The notes under the pieces were generated by a model that had not been told where the DNA came from, searched no databases, and worked only from the letters and a program-made list of their open reading frames with translations. This document shows, in pieces, positions 39,861-51,578 of a DNA stretch of 64,000 nucleotides (positions within the stretch are counted from its first letter, which is position 1; each line of letters begins with the position of its first letter). The translations under genes were made by a program, and so were the position numbers. The DNA comes from Rhynchopus sp. YZ270_cl-10 (lineage: Eukaryota > Euglenozoa > Diplonemea > Diplonemida > Diplonemidae), in the NCBI GenBank assembly GCA_964035575.1, contig OZ037927.1:558001-622000 (forward strand), given 5' to 3'.

Positions 39861-40464
39861 CAGAGTGTTTTCCACGGTGGTTTTGGGTGGCATGACATGC
39901 CACCCAAGATTTTTGGGGTGGTTTTTGGGTGGCATATATGCCACCCAAGATTTTCTTCTTTTTTTTTTGAGTATTGTATGACCTGTGACCCCACCATGGA
40001 GAGCACGTGGCTCGCTGAGTTGCTCGAATTGCCTGCAGCTATCCAACAAACATCATCACCGTCTCAGCTTCCTTCACGAGCCGTTCAGCCTCCGCCACCT
40101 TCACAAGCCAAAGTAAATAGGGCAAAAGTAGCGTACCGTGCGCCTGCGGCGCTCTTGCTGTCTTCATAAAGACAAAATCACATTGCCAAAATTGTGAATA
40201 GTGCAATTTTTTCCGCCTGCGGCGCCTACCTCCCTCCCCTCTCCTTCCTGTGATTGGCAGGGAGTCGCGCGCGCGACGACTGCTAGGGCTCGAAGAAAGC
40301 TCGGGGGCCAAATTTTGAGACCAAAAACCAAGCGGAAGCCCTGTTCGGGTAAATCATGTACAGTGTTTAGGAGGGGGCCTTCCGCGCGGGAGAATTTTTT
40401 TTTGGCCTAAAAAAAAAAATATGCCACCCAAAAAAAAAAATGTCAGATCCTGGAAAACACCCTG
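39861..40464. mobile_element. Candidate TIR element with GGGTGGCAT subterminal repeats
   Basis: CAGAGTGTTTTCCA at the left and TGGAAAACACCCTG at the right, with GGGTGGCAT / ATGCCACCC repeats inside each end. The CAGRG ends resemble hAT, but the flanks show no clean 8-bp duplication. Confidence 0.6.
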
Positions 40465-40759
40465 AATCAACAAAAAAAAAAAAATGGTAGTTATTTGTAC
40501 CGTTGTTTGCCCAAGCACTTTAGAAGAGAAGTGGACACTTGTGCAAAAAAGTGTAATAGAAACACTAGAAGGGGGAAAAAATCTAAGAACCATACACAAT
40601 ACCGACACATACATAGTACGGTAACCCCTAATTAGGGCCACTTCTGTGAAACGTGGCTTTAAATAGGGGCACACCGTAATGAATAATGGCCAATACGTGA
40701 GCGGAGGAATATGTACCCTGTCGGTCGGTACTTTCTAATAAAAAAAATAAACACAACTT

Positions 40760-40904
40760 GGTGTGGCTGACGACCCCCAAAAATAGCACGAAAATAGCAC
40801 AAAATAGCACCTCCCTGCAGCCACACCAAAAAAATCCAGATGCCCAGAATAGAAAATAGCGGAAAAATAGCACAAAAAATAGCACCCCCCCTTTCAGCCA
40901 CACC
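40760..40904. mobile_element. TGGTGTGGCTG small TIR element, copy 3 (best preserved)
   Basis: Ends GGTGTGGCTGACGACCCCC and CCCCTTTCAGCCACACC, with AAATAGCAC repeats and an internal inverted CAGCCACACC. About 145 bp, no coding capacity. Confidence 0.8.
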
Positions 40905-41246
40905 ATCACCTTGGTAATATATCACCACAACTTCACTTGAGTTGCCTAAAAGGAGCCATTCTTTGCACCCCTCTGACTAACCCACGATGCCAGCCCAGAA
41001 GGAAAAGCACAGGAAAAAAAAAGGGTGTCAAAAAAGGAAAAAACCCCTTTGCCTGAACAATGAGGTGAGTGCAGGATAAAAACAAAGAGGGAGTAGTTCG
41101 CCCTAAAAATTTTTGTTTGATTATAGACTACTATCACTAGATAGCAGCCACGGTTTTTTCTTCACAGGATCCTTAAAAGAGAGCAAATAGAAGGAAGTAC
41201 GCTTTGCAGAAGGAGGCCCTAAAAACAAAAAACAAAAAAAGAAACG

Positions 41247-42575
41247 TCACCGAAACGGACGATTCGCCTGCAAAGGAGACCGTTTCGCGAGCTTCCTTGC
41301 GCTCGAAGAACGCGGCTGTACCACAGGCCTCCCAGCACCACCCACTCTCCCCACCCGCCCACCTGGCACTGCTGCGGCCCCTACACCAGCATCCACTGCT
41401 TGCCTACCCCCACCACCACCACCACCACCACCACGTCTCTCCCCTTGCACCCTCCCACGCGGTGCACAGTACTCTTCGAAAGGGGGTATGACAACTGTCT
41501 GTGGGGCACGTACATGGACTAGTCCGTCTGAGGTTTTGGTGTGGCTCGGACGCGTCCGTTTTGCTCGGAGCTTCCGTTCCCGTGTAGGCGGGGTAGGTGG
41601 CTCGGTTGGGGTGCCGGGTAAGGGTGGATGTTGAGGGTGCTCTGCAGGTGGCTCTGTTGCCGCTGTGACACTTTGGAGGGCAGATTTGAGCTTTTCGACC
41701 TCTCGTGTCTGCGCGTCTTGGTGGCTCATAAGCGAGCACACCTGGCGTTGGAGGGAGAGGATCAGCCCTGCGTTGCCGCCCCCAGAGCGTATCGCAACAG
41801 GCTGCACGTCGCTGTCGGAGTCTGTGGGTGCGGCTGGTGTGGGTCGTGGCTGTGTTGCGTGCGGGAGGTTTTGCATCAGCGGGTTGTGCAGCCTGTTTGT
41901 GTCCGGTGTGTGCCGTAGGTCAGCTTCGTCGAACTCAACGAACAACTCTTCTTCGGCAGACAGCGCAGGAGACGGTGGTGGGGGCGGAACAGCGTGTTGG
42001 TGTTGGTGTTGGTGTTGGTGTTGGTGTTGGTGTTGGTGTTGGTGTTGGTGTTGGTGTTGGTGTTGGTGTTGGTGTTGGTGTTGGTGTTGGTGTTGCTGAT
42101 GCTGACGCTCTTGCTGTTGCCGCTCGCTCCGCCCCTGCCCACCCCAACCCTGACCATGACTCTCACCCTTTCCATCCCAACTGGGCAACGGACAACCATC
42201 AAGACCATCACTGTCATCACTATCCTCACTGAGACAGAAGACATTTGAGGACCCTGCCGACACTGCACGGGTGGCGTCTCCCCTGCTACGGGCCTGCTGC
42301 GGGCTTCTGTGCGCTGGCGACTCTGGGTGGGACTTGGCACTGTGCTCTGGAAGGGACCACACCTTCTCTCGGGTATGCGGGTTGTGGTAGAAGTCACGCC
42401 CTCTGGTGCGGTCGTGGCGCACCTCCCATACGTCTGTGGACAAGGCTGGGGATGACGAGAAGGGCGAGAAGGAAGAGGCAACGATGGGGACCCAGCATGG
42501 CCGCCCACCTACCATTCGCTTCGCATACCGGCTGCCGCGAGCTGTGGTGTACACATCGCCCGCGCTCTCCACCAT
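41247..42575 (-). CDS. WW-domain protein with His-Gln repeat
   Basis: 442 residues if the ATG at 42573-42575 (MVESAGDVYT) is the start. An in-frame upstream ATG would add a low-complexity lead. Residues 48-76 form a WW domain: DVWEVRHDRTRGRDFYHNPH, then TREKVWSLP, with Trp50, Trp73 and Pro76. WW domains bind Pro-rich or phospho-Ser-Pro peptides. An acidic patch (LSEDSDDSDGLDG), a His-Gln alternation of about 35 residues coded by a CACCAA hexamer repeat, a Pro-rich region, a short coiled coil (LILSLQRQVCSLMSHQDAQT) and a Gly/Arg-rich tail follow. It lies about 220 bp downstream of the CID protein on the same strand. Both have HQ repeats, and WW and CID proteins both act in transcript 3'-end and splicing factors. 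Inference: a nuclear RNA-processing factor. Confidence 0.75.
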   Translation of the reverse strand: MVESAGDVYTTARGSRYAKRMVGGRPCWVPIVASSFSPFSSSPALSTDVWEVRHDRTRGRDFYHNPHTREKVWSLPEHSAKSHPESPAHRSPQQARSRGDATRAVSAGSSNVFCLSEDSDDSDGLDGCPLPSWDGKGESHGQGWGGQGRSERQQQERQHQQHQHQHQHQHQHQHQHQHQHQHQHQHQHQHQHQHAVPPPPPSPALSAEEELFVEFDEADLRHTPDTNRLHNPLMQNLPHATQPRPTPAAPTDSDSDVQPVAIRSGGGNAGLILSLQRQVCSLMSHQDAQTREVEKLKSALQSVTAATEPPAEHPQHPPLPGTPTEPPTPPTRERKLRAKRTRPSHTKTSDGLVHVRAPQTVVIPPFEEYCAPRGRVQGERRGGGGGGGGGRQAVDAGVGAAAVPGGRVGRVGGAGRPVVQPRSSSARKLAKRSPLQANRPFR

Positions 42576-42797
42576 ATTCCCCCCTTTTTTTGTGTTTTGC
42601 CCTTCTGCTTTGTTGGGTGTGGATTGCTGCAGGAATGACGCCAAAAAAACGCTAAAAAAAAAATATGCCATTTTTTTGAACAACATCGTATGTCCGATCC
42701 ACCCCCTCCCCTTCCCCCTATCCCCGGGCTGCATTGCCCGCCCTTTACGTTTACCGCATTTTTTACAAAACACCAAAAAAGTTTTTCCAAAAAAATT

Positions 42798-44581
42798 TCA
42801 GAAAAATTCAATGTCATCCTCCGGCTCTGCCGCCGCTGGTGTGGGTACTGCTGCTGGTGCGGGCTGCTGCGTTGGTGCCTGCGGCTGAGACGGTACAATA
42901 CCGGGCACGGGCACCCCTCCTGCTGGTCCAGGCACGCCATGCATGGTCGGGTCTATCGGAGGCACCGACGCACCTCCCACTGCCGCACTGTAGTGCTGGT
43001 AGCTGCTTGCCATCTGCGCATGCGCTGCGGACGGAATACCAGGGGGGGCTGCACCGTATGCACTAGGGTATGCGGAGTACTGTACAAAAGGAAGGGTAGA
43101 GAAGGGATCTTATGTGAGTTGGATTGAGTTTATCGCATACCTGTGGGTACTGGTGGTACATGTGGTGTTGGTGTTGGTGTTGGTGCTGGTGTTGCTGTGG
43201 GTAGTGCTGGTACTCTGTGGGCTGTCCGTACGTAGGGTACCCCGTCTGCAGGCTCGTCTGAGGGAGGGTTGACGGGGGCAGGCTGCCCGGGAGCACAGGC
43301 CCGGCGGCAGGCTGTATGGGGTCGAGCTCCATGGGTGCTCCTTCGTTGTCCTGCCTGTCGCTCTCCTCCTTGGCTGCGTCGAGTTGCTGTGGTGCAAAAT
43401 AGGGGGGTCGATAATTGAAAAAAAAAGTTGAAAAAATATGCCTCAAAATGGAGTCAAATAGTACAAAAGGAGGGATGGGTGTGTGTGTTAGGTGTTGTAC
43501 CTTCGCCAGCGCTGTCGGCGCTGCTGCTGTCTCAGCAAAAGGATCATAAATGTCGTCTTCGCTCTCTGACTCTGCGGGGTCTGCTGCTGCAGGTGCTGCA
43601 GGGATCGGTGGTGCGAGGGCCTGTGTGTGGTGTTTTGTGTGGTGTTTTGTTGTGATTAAACACTAAGATTTTTTTTTATGCCGACAATCGCCTCAGCAGC
43701 ATCTGGCGCAACGTGAGGATCTTTTTCGCGGAAAAAATACTTTGTTGTCTGAATCGTTTTTTATTTTGCTCTTTTTTTTTTGTTGGTTTTCGAATCAAAG
43801 AGGGGATTAATAGAAAAATGTGGTCAAAACGTTTGCCTTTTGTTCTGAAAAAATCCGAAAAAAATCATTTTAGTTTAGATGCAAAGGGGGCAGGAGGACG
43901 TACCTCTGACACGACTGGCAGCGGGGGCGGCTTGACCTGCATCGGAGACGGCGACTGCTCCTCCGGGTGTGGTACTGCAGCCATATGTCGTGCTGGTGAT
44001 GCACCTCTCACCACCCCTCCTCCTCCTCCTCCCCCACCCCCTGCCTGCACACCCTGGACCTCATCTACTTCCTCTACGTCCACCTCGAACGCCGCTGGCG
44101 GTGCAGGGCTGGTGCTCACAGCCTTGCGACTTTCCCTCACCTCGCGGGTTTGAACTTCAACTGCTTGGGCGATGGATCTGGCCATTTCGGCGAGAATCAC
44201 TTCGTTAAACACTTTCCGTTCACCCCAAGAGTCCACTAAAGCACGGCAATCCGCAGGCCCCCAGCAGGACCGTCCTTTCTCTACCACCCAGGGCATCCGA
44301 AGCTTCGCCATTTCGCACATATCCGCAGAGGCGAATTCATCCTCAAATACGAGAGGCAGCTCGCACAGAAGGTAGTCAATCAGATACCACAGCGGTCGGG
44401 TGTCACGTGGCTCTAGCGCCGACAATGCGTCGCGGATGCCGTTGCTGATCTCGCGTACACGTGACAGGTTTTGCAGGCATATCCTCTTAAACTCTACAAA
44501 CTGGCCTTCATTGGGCGTCCTCAAACAACTCAACGAAGATGCAATGTCCTTTTCCAATTCTTTATCGTATTCAACTTCCAT
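42798..44581 (-). CDS. CID (RNA polymerase II CTD-interacting) domain protein, four exons
   Basis: Exons 43904-44581, 43501-43620, 43141-43386 and 42798-43079 join in phase 0 throughout to give 441 residues. Introns are 283, 114 and 61 nt with GTACGT, GTACAA and GTATGC donors. Residues 1-135 read as a CID/RPR domain: SSLSCLRTPNEGQFVEFKRI, RVREISNGIRDALSALEPRD, and LWYLIDYLLCELPLVFEDEF (the LYLIDSIxKN signature). CID proteins such as Pcf11, Nrd1 and SCAF bind the phosphorylated CTD of RNA polymerase II in termination and 3'-end formation. The rest is Pro/Ala/Gln-rich and disordered, with a short HQHQ repeat and an acidic C-terminus (EPEDDIEFF). A Gly run at about 188-196 comes from a CCT/CCA repeat. 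Confidence 0.85.
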
Positions 44582-44828
44582 AATGGGGGGTGGGGGATGT
44601 GGTTGGGAGGGGGGCTGGTTTTGTGTGGTGTTTTTTGGTGAAAATGATTAGATTCATATACTTTCAGTTCACAGAATTGAAAGTTTTGTTGATGTCGTCA
44701 GGATTGAATGTTTTTTTGTTGGTGGAAATGACTATATTTTCAATCGAAAGATGGAGCTTTTTGTCCTCTCTTTTTTAACTGTGTGAAGATAAGGTATTAT
44801 GAACACCATAGTTACGCCCTCCTCCTCC

Positions 44829-45016
44829 AGTAGTGTTTTCTTACGGCAATACTACTTATGGACGGTGCTAATATAGCTGGCCTTATGTCGGGCTTGCCTG
44901 GTTGGGGTTTCACCTCAAGCCAGCTATACCGTATGATAGTCATTGCACTGACCTGAACGCCTCCACTTGGGTAACGAAAAACGGGGATCAGAGTGGAGAC
45001 CCCAGAGTAATTCTGG
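44829..45016. ncRNA. Candidate structured RNA or multi-stem element
   Basis: Four consecutive stems occur in 190 nt of balanced base composition between AT-rich flanks: AGTAGT (44829) with ACTACT (44851); TATAGCTGGC (44872) with GCCAGCTATA (44919); GGGG (44983) with CCCC (45000); CCAGA-GTAAT-TCTGG (45002-45016). No match to snRNA, SRP RNA or RNase P signatures that I can recognise. Strand unknown. It is single-copy here, unlike the hairpin families. Confidence 0.4.
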
Positions 45017-45393
45017 CAGCGCGGGGTGAGATAAAGTTTTTCTAAATTAGGGAAAGAAAGGTCAAAAACAATGGGTCACCTTTTTTTGTTTGTATTGTGT
45101 ATATAGAAAGCTTTTTGCAGTTTGATTTTTTTTTTTGAAACTGTTGCGGGGGAGGAGGGATGGAAGGAGAGAGAGAAAGAGGGACGTGGAGAAAGCTTTT
45201 TTCCCGCACCTCTATTTATTTTTCCTTTACAGGTGGGGAGAGTGGGCTCACTTCACTGGGGGGGTAGGGGGGGGAAGGGGGATTTGGGGAGGAAAAGAGT
45301 TGCTAAAAGAAAAAGATCCTCATTGCAGGTCCCCTTTGGGGGGGCTCACAACAAAAAAAAAAAAAAAATGAAAATAAAATAATAAAAAAAATA

Positions 45394-45433
45394 GTTTATG
45401 AGAGGCACCTAAGCCTCTCGTGCTTAGTCGCCA
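45394..45433 (+). repeat. Hairpin element family B
   Basis: GAGAGGCACCTAAGCCTCTC, then GTGCTTAGTCGCC: stem CTAAGC/GCTTAG, loop CTCTCGT. Confidence 0.7.
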
Positions 45434-46014
45434 CAAATAAACCAACAAAAAAGTTTTGTCGGGTAAACCTGAGCCGGTCACCCTGAAAAGAAAAAGGGGT
45501 AAAAAAAAAGCAACAAAACAAAATAACAAAAGAACCAGAATCTCACAGTATTTTCTGACCCCCTCCGACAGCCCACACTCCATCCAGAATGTAACAAACG
45601 TTGATCTGAAATACAACGAAAAGTTGAAAACTGTGCGTAAGTAAAAACCCAACGTTTTGTTGCAACACAATGGATGGAATGAAAGGGAATGCTGGGGGGT
45701 CAGTCAAAAAATAAAAGGAATGTACGCGGAAGCACGCTGAGTGTACTTCGAAAATACCGGAGAGGAAAAGAAAACGGGGGAAAAAAAAAAGTGAAAGTTG
45801 ATAGTGCACACGCCTCTGGGACAGTAGGCACTGGAAAAGATAAAATTATAATAAATATCCAACTAAAGGGCCGTCTAGATACAATAAAAGAGAGTGTGAA
45901 AAAAGATGGACGGCGCGTCTCTCGTGCACACCCCATATTTACCTTTTTTTTTTTGATAAAAAAGGTGGAGCTTTTATTTTGTGTATGCGCCAGAGAGAGG
46001 AGGGCGTACACTTG

Positions 46015-46080
46015 ACACCTGGTGGACCTCCGACCCAATGTGGTCCGTACATCCAATTTTCGTGGTTTGCATCATGATAC
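46015..46080 (+). repeat. Hairpin element family D (3' part)
   Basis: CACCTGGTGGACCTCCGACC ... CCAATTTTCGTGGTTTGCAT. Confidence 0.5.
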
Positions 46081-47039
46081 AATAAGCTTTAATGACGACC
46101 CCAGTCGTGGGCAACTGAAGCCCCCGAGTGGGGGCTTGAAAATGCTTTTTTGTATGTTTTGAAAGTGCTTTGTGCTCTGTTTAAGCCCCGAGTGGGGGGG
46201 ACTTCAGCCAACACATTTTTGTTTGTACATAAAGTGTACTAAAATATTCTGTGTTGATATTTTATTGCAATACGCTCCCACTCTGACTACCCTTAAGAGG
46301 AAACCTCTTTGAGGTCAAAATAAAAAAGATTGAAATGTGTTAAAACGCATCTCAGTCGAGCACATGCAAAAGGGTGGGGACGTGGTCCGAAAACAAAAAC
46401 AAAAAAAAAAAAAGAGTTTTTATAAGGGGAACATAAGATCCCTGGATCGCTTAATCAGCTAAACAACAACAAAAAAAAACGGGCAAGATGGATGAGCACT
46501 TAACAGAAACACCACATCTATAGTAAACTTTCCCTGTTGGGGGAAGCAAAAAAAGAAGAAGAAGGAAGAAGGAGACAAAAAAAAAATTGATGAACTAAAG
46601 TCTTCATGTGCTCAAGTTCACCTACAAAAAAGGGAAGTGTTTGGAAACACTGTGGAAAAAAAAAAAACTACGACAAGAGATTTGTAAAGACCTAATTATT
46701 GCCACCCCCCCTTTTTTTTGAAAAAAAAAGGGAGTGAAGTTTGCGCCAGCGTCCGCATACGGTTTTGCAGACCCTACCTAGGGCACAAATAAAATAAAAA
46801 ACAAAGGCAGAGAGAAGAGAAAAAAAAAAAAGGTCACGTTAAAGGGCCCCGTCTTGCAACGGGGCCAAGGCCCTAAGGTAGGGTTTGGATTTGGGATGGA
46901 TTAGGGTAGTGCACACACACACACGGCTACAACGTGTATGACGTTCACATGGTGATAAATTGAAGCTTATATCAGCCAAAATCTGCTTTTAGCCGTTTAT
47001 TTTAAAGACCCATTTTTTTTTATAAAAAGCCTTCAAAGT

Positions 47040-47690
47040 GTATGGGTGGGGAAAAGGGGAGATGGGTTTTATCAGTGGTCGCGCTAATTATGGGAAAAAA
47101 TGGGGAAAAAATGGATTTCGGGTACGGAAAAACGTTCCTTGAAAAGGTTAGCTGGGGAGGCCCGGAAACCCCGTTTTGTGGCATTTCCGGCCAATCCCGG
47201 CTTGTGGTGGGGTATATACGGAAAAATGGACAAAATTTTAGTGACTTAAATTTTCGCAAAATATGAACCCATACTCGTAAACAAGGGTCATTTTCAGGAA
47301 AATTCGGAAAATTCCGAGATTTGGAAGCAATTTTTCTCCTGAAAATCAGTGGGTTTTCAGCCCCAAAACATACCGCGATTGGAATTTCCGGAATCCGTCC
47401 GCGCTGTGGTGGGGTCACTTTGCCGAAATGGCCAATTTTTTGGTTTTGGTCAAAATCCATGTGGGTAAAGAGGGCCAAGGTAAATCCCACAACCAGATTT
47501 TCTCTCCCTGATCCTGACGTCTTGAAACATGAAAATGCGCGAAAACACCGGCATTTGCATTTCCGGAATCCGTCCGTTCTGTGGTGGGGTCAATTTGCCG
47601 AAATGGACAAGTTCTTGGTTTTGGTCAAAACCCGTCAGTGTAAGGTAAAGGGGGCAAGTGTTTGCCTGTAGAAACTGGAAGGGAACAGGC
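47040..47690. repeat. Diverged units related to the 261-bp repeat
   Basis: TCCGGAATCCGTCC and GTGGTGGGGTCA.TTTGCCGA recur about 165 bp apart (47390 and 47560). A third partial unit at 47150-47330 has AAATTTTCGCAAAATATGAA as in the 5491 unit. It ends at the CGCCGCAGGCGCACGGTA motif. Confidence 0.55.
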
Positions 47691-48135
47691 AGCGCCGCAG
47701 GCGCACGGTAACCAACTTTTTTTTTTTTTCTCTTTTTTTTTTTTCTCCTCTTTCTTTTGACTTTCCGAGCCAATTGCGTTCCACGGCGGGGTCACATGTA
47801 TATGCAAGTCCACTATGTGGTGGTCTTACTCAACAATATTAGAACTTCTGGTTTCTTAATGAAATCCCCGTACTGCAAAAAAAAAACGTTCCTACCAAAA
47901 CCCCCAAAAATCCCGGGATGAGGGATGGACTTTAGCGCGAGCTCTGGTTTTTATGAAGTTTTTGTTTTTTTTTTGTAGCATTTTTGCTCTTGTTTTTTTC
48001 AGGGGGGAAGGGGGGGAGAGAACAGGTTTTTGCGGGGTGGGAAGTTCCCTCTACCTACTAAGAAAGGGGAGGGGGCTTGAATAGGGGGGTTTTTTTTTGA
48101 AGTTTTTTTTTTTTTTTGTTTTATTTGCATTTTTT

Positions 48136-48182
48136 GAAAACATGGTTGTATTAGTGTAGACACCCGAGGATGAACTCCACTA
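48136..48182 (-). repeat. Hairpin element family A, subtype 2
   Basis: GTGTAGACACCCGAGGATGA, then ACTCCACT. T run in front. Confidence 0.8.
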
Positions 48183-49632
48183 TTGCATTTTTATTTTTGT
48201 TATTTCATTTTTATTTTTCAGGGGGTTGCTAAAATTTTGGTTTTTTTTTTTTTTTTGTCCCTTCCCCTTGGGGGGGAGAAATTCTCATGCTGATGGGGTT
48301 TCTTGTTCTTTTCAATTTTTTTTTTGTTTTGTTTTGTTGTATCGACCGACCACAAAAAAGAGAAGTTCAAAGTGCAAACGCCTCACCGTTCCGTTTAGTG
48401 ATTGCCGATACAAATAACTTTTCATTTTTATTTTATTTTGATAAAATTATTTTTAAAATAGTGCAAGAGTTGCCACTTTTTTTTTTGAGCAAATCCTCAC
48501 TGTTATTGCAGTCAGTCTATACTGAGGTGGATTTTTTTAGCTATTTTGTCAGCGCTATAAAAAAACTGTCAAAAAAAAAAGTCCACAAAAAGGGGCAGGG
48601 GAAAGAAAACTGAAAAGCTTATAACTCTCTACAAAAATACAACATGCAGGCCTCCGTTCGATCCTCAAAATATCCGGGCCATTTGTGTATGTAATGGACC
48701 AAGATGCATGGGATAGATGCAGAAAGTTGCATGCTTACAAATTGCAGGAGCCCTCGTACATAAGGAAAAAAGGGGGTGAGGGGGGGGTGAGGAGGGGGAG
48801 GGGAGGGCAAGACCAGGATGTGGGCCTGAACTGTCCCAAAGGACAACCTTGTGGTTCTGAAGTGTCTTTATCGAAAATATTTTTTTGTACCGACCTGTCC
48901 AAAATTCAAACCTGGGGGGGGTACCAGACTGTCCTTGCCCCCCAAAAAAAAATAAAAACGAGCGAGAAAAGCCAAGCAACGTCCCATCTCTCGCTGGAAA
49001 GAGAAAAGAACAACAAAAAATTTGGAGAAAAAAAAATGCTTCACAAATAATATCTCAACGTTGTGTTTTTTTGTGTGCGGACCCCAAAAAGAAAGGCCAC
49101 ACAGGGCAAGGGGGGAGAGGGAGAAAAAAAAAAAAGAAAATTGAAATATTAATGTGTTGTGCACATCTTTGAAGGGGTGTGGTGGGGTTTATGTTAGGAC
49201 CTTTTGTTCTCTGAGGGGTGAGGGTAACAGTCCAGAGGGAGAAAAGAGGGGGAGATGGGGAGATGCAGTGTCGACAACAAAGGGATTGTTGACAAAGGAG
49301 GAAAGAGGAAGAAGGTTAGGGTTTAAAAAAAAAATGTGTCACATAGTCGGTTCCTCACTCCCATCTTTGTAGTTGTTTGATGCATTCACGACGTGCTCCA
49401 GAGGTCCGCAACCTGACCAGTGAAAAATCATCTGTCGACACAAAAGTGAAACCAAGTGAAACGACATGTAAATCACCTGTCACGACAAAAATGAAATCAA
49501 TCACTTCCACATCAGTTCATTCGTCCTCATGATATGTCCTTATTGGTCCTGGACCACGTCGTGTTGACGCATCCACCACACACTATCTCTCGGGTGGTGT
49601 TGCGGAGCACGGTTTGGGTGAGCGAACGACAA

Positions 49633-50236
49633 TTGGGGTGGCCCGGGGGCACGGCGTTTTTTTTTTTCAAAAATAAAAAAAATAAAAAAAAAAAATCACA
49701 AAAAATCACAAAAAAAATAATAGTAAATTATCACGGCAATATAAAAAAAAATCACAAAAAATCACAAAAAATCACCAAAAATCACAACAATAAAAAAAAA
49801 TCACAAATAATCACAAAAAGTCACAAATAATCACGGCAATCAAAAAAAAAATCACAAAAAATCACAAATGATCACCAAAAATCACAACAATAAAAAAAAA
49901 ATCACAAAAAATCACAACAATCAAAAAAAAAATCACAAATAATCACAAATAATCACCAAAAATCACAACAATCAAAAAAATAATCACAAAAAGTCACAAA
50001 ATAATCACGGCAATAAAAAAAAATCACCAAAAATCACCAAAAATCACAAATAATCACCAAAAATCACAACAATCAAAAAAAAAATCACAAAAAGTCACAA
50101 ATAATCACGACAGTAAAAAAAAAATCACAAATAATCACAAATAATCACAAGATTTTTTGTGATTCTGTTGCGACCTCTTGTGATTTTCTCCTAAAAAAAA
50201 GAACACAATTTCAGCCGCGCCCACGGGCCACCCCAA
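49633..50236. mobile_element. TIR element filled with AAAAATCACA tandem repeats
   Basis: Ends TTGGGGTGGCCCGGGGGCAC and its inverse GCGCCCACGGGCCACCCCAA. CAA flanks both sides. Between them lie about 480 bp of AAAAATCACA-type units (49690-50150), then TTTTTTGTGATTCTG, so the right edge is inverted relative to the array. No coding frame. Confidence 0.75.
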
Positions 50237-50374
50237 CAATGCCACATTTCCGCTCACAAAAGTAGTGTCACTGTGCGTAAAAAATAAAATAAAATAAAAA
50301 ATATTCCTCAGCCGAAAATACAAAAAAGAATTTTGCTTGGCTTTGGAATTTGGATGTGTCTTGCTTCGTTCTAC

Positions 50375-50440
50375 ACACACAATTGGGGCCATATTCTATG
50401 CAAGAATTACCCCCTCTGAGTTATCAAACACACCCACACC
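50375..50440 (+). repeat. Repeat F
   Basis: ACAATTGGGGCCATATTCTA, then TGCAAGAATTACCCCC and GAGTTATCAAACACACC. Confidence 0.7.
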
Positions 50441-50815
50441 CCCTATACTAAAACATAAAAAATGTGGCAGTAAAAAAAAAAAAAAACATCCTGACAACAA
50501 AAGGATGTACAGAAAAGCTAATATGATCTATTTTTGTCTTTTTTTTGCTGTTATTATCATTAGTACGGGCCTCCACTTCAACGCACGGTGGCCTTGTTAC
50601 CCCGGTAACAAGGCCACCCACCATGCGCGGCCCTACAGTTCCCCCCCTCCCCCTCCCCCCATCCCCATCCCAGTTAAAGAAAAAAAGGTAACGTACCGTG
50701 TGTGTAGAAGACACAAACACGTTCAAAAAAAATACTAAACACAACAAACAGAAGAAGAAGAAGAAGAAGAAAAAAAGCTTGGAATGAATGCGCGTCTCGT
50801 GCATCAAAAGAGAAA

Positions 50816-50910
50816 GTTGAAAGTGCAAAAAAAAAAAAAAAATGAAATAAAAAAAGTAAACGCCTCACACCGTACACCAGCGAACGCAGCGCACTGTCAA
50901 ATCAAATTGG
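50816..50910 (+). repeat. Hairpin element family C with internal A-rich insertion
   Basis: GTTGAAAGTGC, then an A-rich insert, then AACGCCTCACACCGTACACC and GCGCACT. The closing AGTGC/GCACT pair is kept. Confidence 0.55.
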
Positions 50911-51530
50911 TAATTGGTGAAACTAAGTCCTCTACTTGAGATTGAAGTTTTGTTTTTGTTTTTTGTTTTTTTTTCCCCCCTCCCTTTTTCTTCCTTTTCA
51001 GTACCTAAACAAAGATTGGTCACCTTCAACTTATCAGATGAGAATGTGACTCGCGTCTTTTAAAAATTCAGGGAAATTACGTTCCCCTTCCGACTATGAC
51101 TATGTGATTTTTTTCAATGGTATTGTATTATCCACACATCCGGCGTTACAACAAAAAAAGTCATAAAGCTATAACGCCATATGTGCATGCTGTACTTTTC
51201 TATACATGATTATCTGTGCAAAACAATTTTTTTGGTTGGAAAGGGGTGGGGGGGGGTAAATCCTCGTCTGGCAAAATACAAAACCTGTTTGCGGGCTTTG
51301 CGGGAAAAAAAAAAAAGAAATAGAAAACCTGCAGACACCTCGGCAGATGCCGGCACCAAAGTGGGAAAGGAGGGGGCTGTTTGTGTACTCCTGAAGGGAA
51401 GATTTTGCTTCAGTCGCGTTTAATCGTTTGGGTTTTGCTTTTGAAAAAATCTGTTTTTGTTTTTTCCCTCCCCCTTTTCTTGGGTGAAAAAAGCATATTT
51501 TTTTTTTGTTGACTTTTTGTGAAAAAAAAA

Positions 51531-51578
51531 TTGTTGGAATCGTGTAGGTTACCTACCACTTATTGGTGGGGTTCCACA
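51531..51578 (-). repeat. Hairpin element family A, variant
   Basis: TTGTTGGAATCGTGTAGG, then CCTACCACTTATTGGTGGGG and TTCCACA. Outer layout kept, inner stem CCAC/GTGG. Confidence 0.55.

Larger units (their letters stand above)
38344..41246. other. 2.9-kb spacer with hAT-type and other TIR elements
   Basis: Holds a hAT-type element (38613-39250), family B (39393-39445) and D (39604-39650) hairpins, a candidate TIR element (39861-40464), a small TIR element (40760-40904), and two copies of repeat H (39455-39553, 41112-41208; GATTATAGACTACTATCACT ... AGAAGGAAGTACGCTTT). No gene seen. Confidence 0.6.

Noticed and set aside
41994-42248. LVLVLV and VGVGVG frames
   Set aside because: Antisense of the CACCAA hexamer that codes the His-Gln run in the WW protein.
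49680-50160. CRISPR-like array
   Set aside because: Units of 10-11 bp without unique spacers, in a eukaryote, enclosed by transposon-like inverted ends.
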